A program made the position numbers and the translations under genes. From Styela clava (lineage: Eukaryota; Chordata; Ascidiacea; Stolidobranchia; Styelidae): a DNA stretch of 64,000 nt. The stretch is from positions 20,203,650 to 20,267,649 of the forward strand of contig NC_135262.1 of assembly GCF_964204865.1 (NCBI RefSeq), in the 5' to 3' direction. Positions 45,669 to 59,200 of the stretch are shown piece after piece (the stretch's first letter is position 1; every line of letters starts with the position of its first letter). The notes under the pieces were generated by a model. That model searched no databases, was not told the origin of the DNA, and saw only the letters and a program-made list of their open reading frames with translations.

Positions 45669-47275
45669 ACTTGTGAATTAGCCGATGACAAGATACATAC
45701 ACCGGGGCACAGTGCAGAAGTGATACATGGATATCGTAGGTAAATCTCAGTTCTGCTCACACACAAAATATAACCAAAAGGAATCTTTTGGGCACTGGTA
45801 GATCTAAATATCTGAAATTATATCATTTTTGTTAAAACATTTTGAAGTTTATATTACTGTATTAGGACTAGGAGTATCTGTTCGACGGTACCGGTACCAC
45901 TGCGCAACTGCTTACCATCGAAACTATACTAAAATACTGGGCCCTATGTCTGTTTATGACAACAACCCATATAGCAATAGACTACTGGTACAACTGTAGT
46001 CTACGATCTAAGCTAGAATAAATCGTCACAAAAACTGCTAAGAAATTTAAAAAAACGCAAATACAGAAATATATCAATACGCCAGGTATGTACTAGATTT
46101 ATTATAGTATAGCCCAATTCCACGTTGTAAATAATTTTGTTTTGGGCGTAGTACGGTAGGTACCGGTACAGCACAGGTACGGTACCGTACCACCGCAAAT
46201 GCTACATATCGCAGCCTCGTGGTACAGGTATTTATTCGTCGTGACGCTTGTACAGAGCTCCCTGCTACTCCTTTTGTCGCCCCAGAATACAATATAGATC
46301 AGGGCTCTCAACAACCTTTCCTGCGGCTCTCGTTAATGCTTTAATTATTTTCAAAAAAAATTTAAAAAAATTTATTTAAAATTAATTATTTTCAAAAAAA
46401 AATGTTCATTGAAATAAAATGCTGAGGTCTATTAGTCGAATGGATTCTCCCGTGTTTATTTGCGTAGCGTTGACTAACCTACAAGATGCAATAGTGACGC
46501 AACAGTGAGCGTTTTCACGGCCACTCGGACCCTTTTCACTTGGAAAGATTTTAGACATGGCTGTAATCATTGGCTTGCTTCCGTGGATTTTCAGTTTTTG
46601 TCGCATTCCCGGATATTATGCATAAATCAAATAACTCAATGATTATTTTAATTCTAGAGCATTTTAATTTTGTTCCAGTAATCGAAATAGTCCCGGAATA
46701 TCTGGCGATCATCTCAAGCAGCTACTGCACTTTGCATCCTCCACGATTACGACCCGCTTTGACAAACTTATTAGAAATCAAAGCTGAATTAGATGGCTGT
46801 TAGTCTAGGGCGGGCAAAATCGAATCTTTTTTCGAATCGAATAATTTGAATATTTTTTATACATAACAGGGATCCAGAACGTCGGAGGTCGATTCGATAC
46901 ACCATTTAGAAATTGATAGAAACATTGAAAAGTCGACAAAAAAGCGTTTTTTTTACTGGTTAATGGCGGCTGATTGTCACTACGATCGTTTTGGCGACGA
47001 TATCCTAAAGTTGGTATTCTATATTCCCGCCCTTTCTCGTTTTTTGCAAGAATAAGCGGTCGGCGAATTTCGAAGTTTCATATTTCTAATATCCCCTTGC
47101 GTTCACATCAGCGACAGCTGTTGAATACATTAAGGGCTGATTTCAAAACCAAATTAATTTTATTCTGAGTTTTATCCTCTGCCTTGGATTTGGACGCTAA
47201 TTATACCTAATTCCTTCAAGTTTTAACGTATTTTTTTTCAACAAAACAACACCATGTATGTGCCTGGTACAATGG
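45669..47275. other. Anonymous DNA within unit 2
   Basis: Copy of 38083-39689, with one substitution noticed (46192). No gene recognised. Confidence 0.5.
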
Positions 47276-48465
47276 AACTTAAGCTAAAACGGCTAAGGAT
47301 AGCAACAGCAACCCCAAAGCTACAAGTCTACATACTAGAAAACGAAGAGACGATGAATAAGTATAGCATCAGTGTCAAGAACAATTCATCACGACAGACG
47401 AAAATTGGCAAATAATGAAAGAGAGCATACTAAAAGCAGCAAAAGAACACATTCCTGTTACAAAACGAAAGAAAGACAAAAAATAGATGACCCCAGAAAT
47501 TTTAGACCTAATGAAGGAAAGAAGAAAAGCAAAAGCAGACAAACATAAGTACAGAAAACTAGACAAACAAGTGAAAAATAGGTGCAATGGAGCAAAAGAA
47601 CATTGAATCAACACACAGTGCAAAGAAATTGAGGCCAACATCGGAATAAATAGCAAAACTATGCATTAAAATATAAAAGAGTTCGCAGGAGAAAAAGTGT
47701 CATCAAAAACAGGGTGCCTAAGATCAAAAGATGGAGATATTCTTATGGAAAAGGAAGACATCCTCAACAGGTGATCAGAATACATCACAGAGTTGTATTA
47801 CAATGATAGAGGGCCACCACTCACCATCAGTAATGAAGATGAACGCCAACATATTCTTGAAGAGGAAGTCCACAAAGCCCTTAAAGATGAAAAAGGGCAA
47901 GGCCACAGGACCCAAGGGTGCATTCCGCACATTTGTGTTTTAGGCCAGTACGGTCTTGTGCATGCATCCAGTCTTAAATAATAATAATTGTTCATTTATT
48001 TATTTATCACTATTACGAGACGAATAAACATACATACATACATACATACATACATACACACATACATACATACATACATACATACATACATACATACATA
48101 CATACATACATACATACATACATACATACATACATACATACATACATACATACATACATACATACATACATACATACATACATACATGCAAGACTGAAAT
48201 CCAGAAGAGAACCGCTATGTTAAAAGACACATTTAACAAGATGAAACCCATCTTCACCAACAGAAATATAAAACTCAGTACCAAAATCAAGACTCTAAAA
48301 GCCTACATATGGTCCATCCTTCTGTACGGATGTGAATGCTGGACGCTGACAAAAGACCTCGAGAGAAGACTTGAAGCAGCAGAAATGTGGTATATCAGAC
48401 GAATTATGAGAATATCATGGATGGAAAAAAAGTCAAACGAAGAAGTAATGAAAAAGCCATATTGA
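47276..48465 (+). pseudogene. RTE-like LINE fragment, copy 2
   Basis: Same two blocks as in copy 1 around a longer (CATA)n tract. In the C-terminal block the only change noticed is the A at 48223 (MLKDTF instead of MLEDTF). Confidence 0.7.
48029..48187. repeat. (CATA)n, copy 2, about 159 bp
   Basis: Longest of the three tracts, 60 bp (15 repeats) longer than copy 1. It creates Y/H/T-rich and M/Y/V/C-rich frames that are not genes. Confidence 0.95.
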
Positions 48466-48626
48466 TATAATCTGCGTCATTCGTTTCTCGATATTAAAAC
48501 TGCATTGAAATGCGGGTAGAAGCGTTTATCCACCAGGGCGAATGTAGATTATTTTAAACAGATATGCGCAACAAAATATTCTTTGCCACAAATTTATCAC
48601 TTTTTTATATTTATTTTTATATTGAT

Positions 48627-50365
48627 GTAACCCTGCTAAACGCTTAAAAACAGTCAAAAACCGTCTAAAAACACCAAGAACCCTGGTAAAACGCTTAAAA
48701 ACAGTGAAAAACCGTCTAAAAAAACGAAAACCCTGCTAAAACGCTTAAAAACAGTGGAAAAACGCCTAAAAACACCAATAACCCTGCTAAAACAGTGAAA
48801 AACCGTCTAAAAACACCAAGAACCCTGCTAAAACGCCTAAAAACAGTGAAAAACCGTATATAAACCCCAAGATCCCTCATAAACGCTTAAAGACAGTGAA
48901 AACCCGTCTAAAAACACCAAGAACCCTGCTAAAACGCTTAAAAACAGTGAAAACCCGTCTAAAAACACCAAGAACCCTGCTAAAACGCTTAAAAACAGTG
49001 AAAAACCGTCTAAAATCACCAATAAGCCTGCTAAAACAGTGGAAAACCGTCTAAAAACACCAAGAACCCTGCTAAAACGCCTAAAAACCGTCTAAAAACA
49101 ACAAGAACCCTGCTAAAACGCTTAAAAACAGTGAAAAACTGTCTAAAAACACCAAGAACCTTAGTAAAACGCTTAAAAACAGTGAAAAACCGTCAAAAAA
49201 CACCAATAACCCTGCTAAAACGCTTAAAAACAGTGAAAAACCGTCAAAAAACACCAATAACCCTGCTAAAACGCTTAAAAACAGTGAAAAACCGTCAAAA
49301 AACACCAATAACCCTGCTAAAACGCTTAAAAACAGTGAAAAACCGTCAAAAAACACCAATAACCCTGCCAAAACGCTTAAAAACAGTGAAAAACCGTCAA
49401 AAAACACCAATAACCCTGCTAAAACGCTTAAAAACAGTGAAAAACCGTCAAAAAACACCAATAACCCTGCTAAAACGCTTAAAATCAGTGAAAAACCGTC
49501 AAAAAACACCAATAACCCTGCTAAAACGCTTAAAAACAGTGAAAAACCGTCAAAAAACACCAATAACCCTGCTAAAACGCTTAAAAACAGTGAAAAACCG
49601 TCAAAAAACACCAATAACCCTGCTAAAACGCTTAAAAACAGTGAAAAACCGTCAAAAAACACCAATAACCCTGCTAAAACGCTTAAAAACAGTGAAAAAC
49701 CGTCAAAAAACACCAATAACCCTTCTAAAACGCTTAAAAACAGTGAAAAACCGTCAAAAAACACCAATAACCCTGCTAAAACGCTTAAAAACAGTGAAAA
49801 CCGTCAAAAAACACCAATAACCCTGCTAAAACGCTTAAAAAACAGTGAAAAACCGTCAAAAAACACCAATAACCCTGCTAAAACGCTTTAAAACAGTGAA
49901 AAGCCGTCAAAAAACACCAATAACCCTGCTAAAACGCTTAAAAACAGTGAAAAACCGTCAAAAAACACCAATAACCCTGCTAAAACGATTAAAAACAGTG
50001 AAAAACCGCCAAAAAACACCAATAACCCTGCTAAAACGCTTAAAAACAGTGAAAAACCGTCAAAAAACACCAATAACCCTGCTAAAACGCTTAAAAACAG
50101 TGGAAAACCGTCAAAAAACACCGATAACCCTGCTAAAGCGCTTAAAAACAGTGAAAAACCGTCAGAAAACACCAATAACCCTGCTAAAACGCTTAAAAAC
50201 AGTGAAAAACCGTCAAAAAACACCAATAACCCTGCTAAAACGCTTAAAAACAGTGAAAAACCGTCAAAAAACACCAATAACCCTGCTAAAACGCTTAAAA
50301 ACAGTGAAAAACCGTCAAAAAACACCAATAACCCTGCTAAAACGCTTAAAAACAGTGAAAAACAG
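48627..50365. repeat. 51-bp minisatellite array 2, about 34 units
   Basis: Appears identical in length and variant order to array 1, including the GCTTAAAATCAGTG unit, the one-base deletion at about 49798 and the extra A near 49840. Such identity in a fast-mutating repeat means the block was copied very recently. Confidence 0.95.
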
Positions 50366-52775
50366 TCACTGATATTTTTGAAATATCTTTAGCTAAATTG
50401 GCTAAGAAACACTTTTTGATAGTCGGTGACTTTAACATTAACTTGCTTTCAACATCCAGTAATGTCCAAATTACCAATTATGTTAATATGCTCATTTCTC
50501 ATAATGCCTTCTCCTTGATAACCAAACCCACTAGAGTAGGTCAAACTTCTGCAACATTGATCGACCACATGTACACCAATTTGACAAATTTGAAAATTAA
50601 TTCCTATGTTGTTCTATCAGATATAACAGACCATTTCCCAATAATGTGTTCTCTTAGTGGTGTAACACCGATTCATAAAAATGATTGCATAATTTCTAGG
50701 GACATGTCAAACTTCTCGATTGACTCTTTTCGCACAGATGCACAGAGCATTTTTGATAACTTGTTTGATACATTTCAATTGAATGCCCTGAACTACAATA
50801 GTGCTTTTGAAGAATTTATACTATCAATCAATACTCTAATTGATCGCCATGCTCCCCTTCGGCCACTTTCACGACGACAGAAAAGGTTAAAACTAAAGCC
50901 CTGGTTGAGTAAAGGGTTAAATAGCTGTATTCGACACAAAAATAAGATTTTCAAATCCCATTTTCTGAAAGGTAACAGCTCTCAACGCTCCTACTTTAAA
51001 AATTATAGAAATGTTTTGTCAAAAACATTGTATAAAGCAAAACAAATTTATTACCAAAATCTTATTGCCCAAAACCAGGTAATCCAAGGACAACATGGCA
51101 AATAGTTAACCAAATTACACATACAAATAATAAATCCAAATCAAATGTTGATGAAATCTTCCGAGAGAATGGCTGTATCAAGATGGTAATTCAATCGCTA
51201 CCGAATTCAATAAGTACTTTTCAACAATTGGGTCCAGTCTCTCAGACAAGTTTTCTAATGATATGACTAGCTTCAAACATTTTCTTCGCAATCGTGTAAG
51301 CCAGTCCATTTTCATGAGTTTGACTGATTCAAACGAAGTGATAATAGAAATACAAAATCTGAAAGATAGGAAGGCAGTAGGTCCAGACAATATTCCAGCA
51401 CGGTTCCTTAAACTTGTTGCTGACCTCATTTCGCCATGTTTAGCTGAACTTTTTAATTGTTCTCTCTCGTTAGGAATCTTTCCTTCGTGTCTCAAAATTG
51501 CTCGAGTAATCCCCCTCTTCAAATCTGGAAATAAGAAATGTGTTCCAAATTATAGACCGATAGCAATCCTTTCATCGATTGATAAGATATTTGAGCGCTT
51601 GATCCATAAGCGACTTATTAGTTTTTTTACTAAATATAATGTTATAAACAGATCTCAGTTTGGTTTTCAGAATAATCATTCGACATGCCACGCCATTTTA
51701 GATACAATATCTTATGTTTATGATAAATTAGAGAAAAAAGAGTTCGTTAGCGCAACATTTTTAGATTTAAAAAAGGCTTTTGATACTGTGGATCATGACA
51801 TTTTAATTTACAAGCTGAATCATACTAGGTATCTAAGCGATAGATCACAATATGTCAAAGTGGGAACTTATTGTTCCTCTCTCTTACCAGTGACTCACGG
51901 AGTTCCACAAGGTAGTATATTGGGGCCATTACTTTTTCTAGTAGATGTCAATGACATAGTTCACTGTTCTTCGCTTTTAACCAAATTGTTTGCTGACGAC
52001 ACTAGCCTCCTCGACAGCGACAAATCCCATGCAGCTCTTCAATCAAGAGCAAACGCTGAAATTGCAAAGGTGGCTAATTGAATGAGATCTAACAAACTAA
52101 CAATAAATATAGAAAAGTCTAAAACATTGTTAATATCACCATATAGGCGTAAATCTCAAAATGGTCTGTCAATCCAAATTGATGGTACAAAACTTGAAAA
52201 CGTTATTTCTTATAAATACCTTGGCATATATATTGATAACAAATTGAAATGGGATACACAAATTTCAAACCTGGCCGTTAAATTATCCAAGTCGGTTGGG
52301 ATATTATATAAACTTAAAAGATTTACATCGCTACCTACATTACGCATGGTTTACTACTCCCTTTCCAGTCCCATATTCAATATGGCGTAGTTGCGTGGGC
52401 CTCTGCTGATAAATCTTTATTGCACCGATTAGAAATTATGCAGAATCGGGCCATTCGCGCTATTTCTGATGTTGCTTATTGCACACATCTACGGTAAGTC
52501 CTATTTATAATAAACTAAGAATTATTAAACTTGTATATATACATAGAATTGAAGTGTTGAAGTTAATGCATCAACACCATAACAATAAACTCCCTGCAGC
52601 TTTCACTAACTACTTTTCAAAGCAGAGCAGTATTCACTCCTATGGGACACGGTCATCTGCTAAAGGCTCTTACTTTGTGGATCACTTTTCCACCAAGCTT
52701 ACTCAAAACTACATCAAATTCGTTGGTGTCAAGTTATGGAACACGCTCACTGACAGTATTCGATCAATGAACTAG
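50366..52775 (+). pseudogene. LINE ORF2 fragment, copy 3
   Basis: No difference from copy 2 was noticed: truncated endonuclease, same frameshifts, same TGA (52079-52081) and the 33-bp deletion. The 3' UTR continues to about 53314. Confidence 0.85.
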
Positions 52776-53314
52776 GCCTACATCTCCTTCAAACATGCAT
52801 TAAAAAATCATTACCTTGATGTTTATATTTGCCAGTAGTCTGAAAACATTGCCTTTTCATGTGTCTGATCTTCTTCTAGTCGTATATTCCCTGAACCGTT
52901 ACCGGTACCATACCGGGATCCAATCGTGTTCTTCCACTGTATTCTAAATTCGCATCGTCATTTACTCTGTAGGCTATGTGCCAAGTTCTGTTTTTCACTT
53001 TCGCCAACTTTATCATATAACCTAAATGTGAAAGAAATGCATGCTTCAGCATGCATCAGTTCATTAAGCCAGTAAAGTTCTGTCAAATTGAAATTAACGT
53101 TGCTGGGCACGCCGATCCAGTTTTCAAAGTGCTTAGTCATGTTAAAAAAGCGTTATTCTCGTTTATTTGTGTACATTGAGGTATATCGCATTCGCTTGAT
53201 GGCGCCCTTGCGCTCGTCAATTGCGATACATTGTGTGTTTTTGATTTATTCCAATTTATTATTATTTGTTGACAATGTTTCATGCACGACGAAATAAAAT
53301 ATCTGAATCTGAAA

Positions 53315-54921
53315 ACTTGTGAATTAGCCGATGACAAGATACATACACCGGGGCACAGTGCAGAAGTGATACATGGATATCGTAGGTAAATCTCAGTTCT
53401 GCTCACACACAAAATATAACCAAAAGGAATCTTTTGGGCACTGGTAGATCTAAATATCTGAAATTATATCATTTTTGTTAAAACATTTTGAAGTTTATAT
53501 TACTGTATTAGGACTAGGAGTATCTGTTCGACGGTACCGGTACCACTGCGCAACTGCTTACCATCGAAACTATACTAAAATACTGGGCCCTATGTCTGTT
53601 TATGACAACAACCCATATAGCAATAGACTACTGGTACAACTGTAGTCTACGATCTAAGCTAGAATAAATCGTCACAAAAACTGCTAAGAAATTTAAAAAA
53701 ACGCAAATACAGAAATATATCAATACGCCAGGTATGTACTAGATTTATTATAGTATAGCCCAATTCCACGTTGTAAATAATTTTGTTTTGGGCGTAGTAC
53801 GGTAGGTACCGGTACAGCACAGGTACGGTACCGTACCACCGCAAATGCTACATATCGCAGCCTCGTGGTACAGGTATTTATTCGTCGTGACGCTTGTACA
53901 GAGCTCCCTGCTACTCCTTTTGTCGCCCCAGAATACAATATAGATCAGGGCTCTCAACAACCTTTCCTGCGGCTCTCGTTAATGCTTTAATTATTTTCAA
54001 AAAAAATTTAAAAAAATTTATTTAAAATTAATTATTTTCAAAAAAAAATGTTCATTGAAATAAAATGCTGAGGTCTATTAGTCGAATGGATTCTCCCGTG
54101 TTTATTTGCGTAGCGTTGACTAACCTACAAGATGCAATAGTGACGCAACAGTGAGCGTTTTCACGGCCACTCGGACCCTTTTCACTTGGAAAGATTTTAG
54201 ACATGGCTGTAATCATTGGCTTGCTTCCGTGGATTTTCAGTTTTTGTCGCATTCCCGGATATTATGCATAAATCAAATAACTCAATGATTATTTTAATTC
54301 TAGAGCATTTTAATTTTGTTCCAGTAATCGAAATAGTCCCGGAATATCTGGCGATCATCTCAAGCAGCTACTGCACTTTGCATCCTCCACGATTACGACC
54401 CGCTTTGACAAACTTATTAGAAATCAAAGCTGAATTAGATGGCTGTTAGTCTAGGGCGGGCAAAATCGAATCTTTTTTCGAATCGAATAATTTGAATATT
54501 TTTTATACATAACAGGGATCCAGAACGTCGGAGGTCGATTCGATACACCATTTAGAAATTGATAGAAACATTGAAAAGTCGACAAAAAAGCGTTTTTTTT
54601 ACTGGTTAATGGCGGCTGATTGTCACTACGATCGTTTTGGCGACGATATCCTAAAGTTGGTATTCTATATTCCCGCCCTTTCTCGTTTTTTGCAAGAATA
54701 AGCGGTCGGCGAATTTCGAAGTTTCATATTTCTAATATCCCCTTGCGTTCACATCAGCGACAGCTGTTGAATACATTAAGGGCTGATTTCAAAACCAAAT
54801 TAATTTTATTCTGAGTTTTATCCTCTGCCTTGGATTTGGACGCTAATTATACCTAATTCCTTCAAGTTTTAACGTATTTTTTTTCAACAAAACAACACCA
54901 TGTATGTGCCTGGTACAATGG
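53315..54921. other. Anonymous DNA within unit 3
   Basis: Copy of 45669-47275; no difference noticed, no gene recognised. Confidence 0.5.
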
Positions 54922-56071
54922 AACTTAAGCTAAAACGGCTAAGGATAGCAACAGCAACCCCAAAGCTACAAGTCTACATACTAGAAAACGAAGAGACGAT
55001 GAATAAGTATAGCATCAGTGTCAAGAACAATTCATCACGACAGACGAAAATTGGCAAATAATGAAAGAGAGCATACTAAAAGCAGCAAAAGAACACATTC
55101 CTGTTACAAAACGAAAGAAAGACAAAAAATAGATGACCCCAGAAATTTTAGACCTAATGAAGGAAAGAAGAAAAGCAAAAGCAGACAAACATAAGTACAG
55201 AAAACTAGACAAACAAGTGAAAAATAGGTGCAATGGAGCAAAAGAACATTGAATCAACACACAGTGCAAAGAAATTGAGGCCAACATCGGAATAAATAGC
55301 AAAACTATGCATTAAAATATAAAAGAGTTCGCAGGAGAAAAAGTGTCATCAAAAACAGGGTGCCTAAGATCAAAAGATGGAGATATTCTTATGGAAAAGG
55401 AAGACATCCTCAACAGGTGATCAGAATACATCACAGAGTTGTATTACAATGATAGAGGGCCACCACTCACCATCAGTAATGAAGATGAACGCCAACATAT
55501 TCTTGAAGAGGAAGTCCACAAAGCCCTTAAAGATGAAAAAGGGCAAGGCCACAGGACCCAAGGGTGCATTCCGCACATTTGTGTTTTAGGCCAGTACGGT
55601 CTTGTGCATGCATCCAGTCTTAAATAATAATAATTGTTCATTTATTTATTTATCACTATTACGAGACGAATAAACATACATACATACATACATACATACA
55701 TACACACATACATACATACATACATACATACATACATACATACATACATACATACATACATACATACATACATACATACATACATACATACATGCAAGAC
55801 TGAAATCCAGAAGAGAACCGCTATGTTAAAAGACACATTTAACAAGATGAAACCCATCTTCACCAACAGAAATATAAAACTCAGTACCAAAATCAAGACT
55901 CTAAAAGCCTACATATGGTCCATCCTTCTGTACGGATGTGAATGCTGGACGCTGACAAAAGACCTCGAGAGAAGACTTGAAGCAGCAGAAATGTGGTATA
56001 TCAGACGAATTATGAGAATATCATGGATGGAAAAAAAGTCAAACGAAGAAGTAATGAAAAAGCCATATTGA
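54922..56071 (+). pseudogene. RTE-like LINE fragment, copy 3
   Basis: As in copy 2. Here the (CATA)n length leaves the microsatellite in frame with the C-terminal block, giving a 145-codon frame (55634-56071) that is an accident of repeat length, not an intact gene. Confidence 0.7.
55675..55793. repeat. (CATA)n, copy 3, about 119 bp
   Basis: Tetranucleotide tract at the same place as in copies 1 and 2, intermediate in length. Confidence 0.95.
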
Positions 56072-56232
56072 TATAATCTGCGTCATTCGTTTCTCGATAT
56101 TAAAACTGCATTGAAATGCGGGTAGAAGCGTTTATCCACCAGGGCGAATGTAGATTATTTTAAACAGATATGCGCAACAAAATATTCTTTGCCACAAATT
56201 TATCACTTTTTTATATTTATTTTTATATTGAT

Positions 56233-59200
56233 GTAACCCTGCTAAACGCTTAAAAACAGTCAAAAACCGTCTAAAAACACCAAGAACCCTGGTAAAACGC
56301 TTAAAAACAGTGAAAAACCGTCTAAAAAAACGAAAACCCTGCTAAAACGCTTAAAAACAGTGGAAAAACGCCTAAAAACACCAATAACCCTGCTAAAACA
56401 GTGAAAAACCGTCTAAAAACACCAAGAACCCTGCTAAAACGCCTAAAAACAGTGAAAAACCGTATATAAACCCCAAGATCCCTCATAAACGCTTAAAGAC
56501 AGTGAAAACCCGTCTAAAAACACCAAGAACCCTGCTAAAACGCTTAAAAACAGTGAAAACCCGTCTAAAAACACCAAGAACCCTGCTAAAACGCTTAAAA
56601 ACAGTGAAAAACCGTCTAAAATCACCAATAAGCCTGCTAAAACAGTGGAAAACCGTCTAAAAACACCAAGAACCCTGCTAAAACGCCTAAAAACCGTCTA
56701 AAAACAACAAGAACCCTGCTAAAACGCTTAAAAACAGTGAAAAACTGTCTAAAAACACCAAGAACCTTAGTAAAACGCTTAAAAACAGTGAAAAACCGTC
56801 AAAAAACACCAATAACCCTGCTAAAACGCTTAAAAACAGTGAAAAACCGTCAAAAAACACCAATAACCCTGCTAAAACGCTTAAAAACAGTGAAAAACCG
56901 TCAAAAAACACCAATAACCCTGCTAAAACGCTTAAAAACAGTGAAAAACCGTCAAAAAACACCAATAACCCTGCCAAAACGCTTAAAAACAGTGAAAAAC
57001 CGTCAAAAAACACCAATAACCCTGCTAAAACGCTTAAAAACAGTGAAAAACCGTCAAAAAACACCAATAACCCTGCTAAAACGCTTAAATACAGTGAAAA
57101 ACCGTCAAAAAACACCAATAACCCTGCTAAAACGCTTAAAAACAGTGAAAAACCGTCAAAAAACACCAATAACCCTGCTAAAACGCTTAAAAACAGTGAA
57201 AAACCGTCAAATACACCAATAACCCTGCTAAAACGCTTAAAAACAGTGAAAAACCGTCAAAAAACACCAATAACCCTGCTAAAACGCTTAAAAACAGTGA
57301 AAAACCGTCAAAAAACACCAATAACCCTTCTAAAACGCTTAAAAACAGTGAAAAACCGTCAAAAAACACCAATAACCCTGCTAAAACGCTTAAAAACAGT
57401 GAAAAACCGTCAAAAACACCAATAACCCTGCTAAAACGCTTAAAAACAGTGAAAAACCGTCAAAAAACACCAATAACCCTGCTAAAACGCTTAAAAACAG
57501 TGAAAAACCGTCAAAAAACACCAATAACCCTTCTAAAACGCTTAAAAACAGTGAAAAACCGTCAAAAAACACCAATAACCCTGCTAAAACGCTTAAAAAC
57601 AGTGAAAAACCGTCAAAAAACACCAATAACCCTGCTAAAACGCTTAAAAACACTGAAAAACCGTCAAAAAACACCAATAACCCTGCCAAAACGCTTAAAA
57701 ACAGTGAAAAACCGTCAAAAAACACCAATAACCCTGCTAAAACGCTTAAAAACAGTGAAAAACCGTCAAAAAACACCAATAACCCTGCTAAAACGCTTAA
57801 ATACAGTGAAAAACCGTCAAAGAACACCAATAACCCTGCTAAAACGCTTAAAAACAGTGAAAAACCGTCAAAAAACACCAATAACCCTGCTAAAACGCTT
57901 AAAAACAGTGAAAAACCGTCAAAAAACACCAATAACCCTGCTAAAACGCTTAAAAACAGTGAAAAACCGTCAAAAAACACCAATAACCCTGCTAAAACGC
58001 TTAAAAACAGTGAAAACCCGTCAAGAAACACCAATAACCCTGCTAAAACGCTTAAAAACAGTGAAAAACCGTCAAAAAACACCAATAACCCTGCTAAAAC
58101 GCTTAAAAACAGTGAAAAACCGTCAAGAAACACCAATAACCCTGCTAAAACGCTTAAAAACAGTGAAAAACCGTCAAGAAACACCAATAACCCTGCTAAA
58201 ACGCTTAAAAACAGTGAAAAACCGTCAAGAAACACCAATAACCCTGCTAAAACGCTTAAAAACAGTGAAAAACCGTCAAAAAACACCAATAACCCTGCTA
58301 AAACGCTTAAAAACAGTGAAAAACAGTCAAAAAACACCAATAACCCTGCTAAAACGCTTAAAAACAGTGAAAAACCGTCAAAAAACACCAATAACCCTGC
58401 TAAAACGCTTACAAACAGTGAAAAACAGTCAAAAAACACCAATAACCCTGCTAAAACGCTTAAAAACAGTGAAAACCTGTCAAAAAACACCAATAACCCT
58501 GCTAAAACGCTTAAAAACAGTGAAAAACCGTCAAAAAACACCAATAACCCTGCTAAAACGCTAAAAAACAGTGAAAAACCGTCAAAAAACACCAATAACC
58601 CTGCTAAAACGCTTAAAAACAGTGAAAAACCGTCAAAAAACACCAATAACCCTGCTAAAACGCTTAAAAATAGTGAAAAACCGTCAAAAAACACCAATAA
58701 CCCTGCTAAAACGCCTAAAAACAGTGAAAAACCGTCAAAAAACACCAATAACCCTGCTAAAACGCTTAAAAACAGTGAAAAACAGTCAAAAAACACCAAT
58801 AACCCTGCTAAAACGCTTAAAAATAGTGAAAAACCGTCAAAAAACACCAATAACCCTGCTAAAACGCTTAAAAACAGTGAAAACCCGTCAAAAAACACCA
58901 ATAACCCTGCTAAAACGCTTAAAAACAGTGAAAAACCGTCAAAAAACACCAATAACCCTTCTAAAACGCTTAAAAACAGTGAAAAACCGTCAAAAAACAC
59001 CAATAACCCTGCTAAAACGCTTAAAAACAGTGAAAAACCGTCAAAAAACACCAATAACCCTGCTAAAACGCTTAAAAACAGTGAAAAACCGTCAAAAAAC
59101 ACCAATAACCCTGCTAAAACGCTTAAAAACAGTGAAAAACCGTCAAGAAACACCAATAACCCTGCTAAAACGCTTAAAAACAGTGAAAAACCGTCAAGAA

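Larger units (their letters stand above)
42720..50365 (+). repeat. Macrosatellite unit, copy 2 (7,646 bp)
   Basis: Same content and order as copy 1. Differences noticed: a 33-bp deletion after 44177 in the reverse transcriptase, a longer (CATA)n tract (+60), and single bases at 43024 (G for T), 45115 (C for T), 45605 (C for T), 46192 (A for C) and 48223 (A for G). The minisatellite has the same length as in copy 1. Confidence 0.95.
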
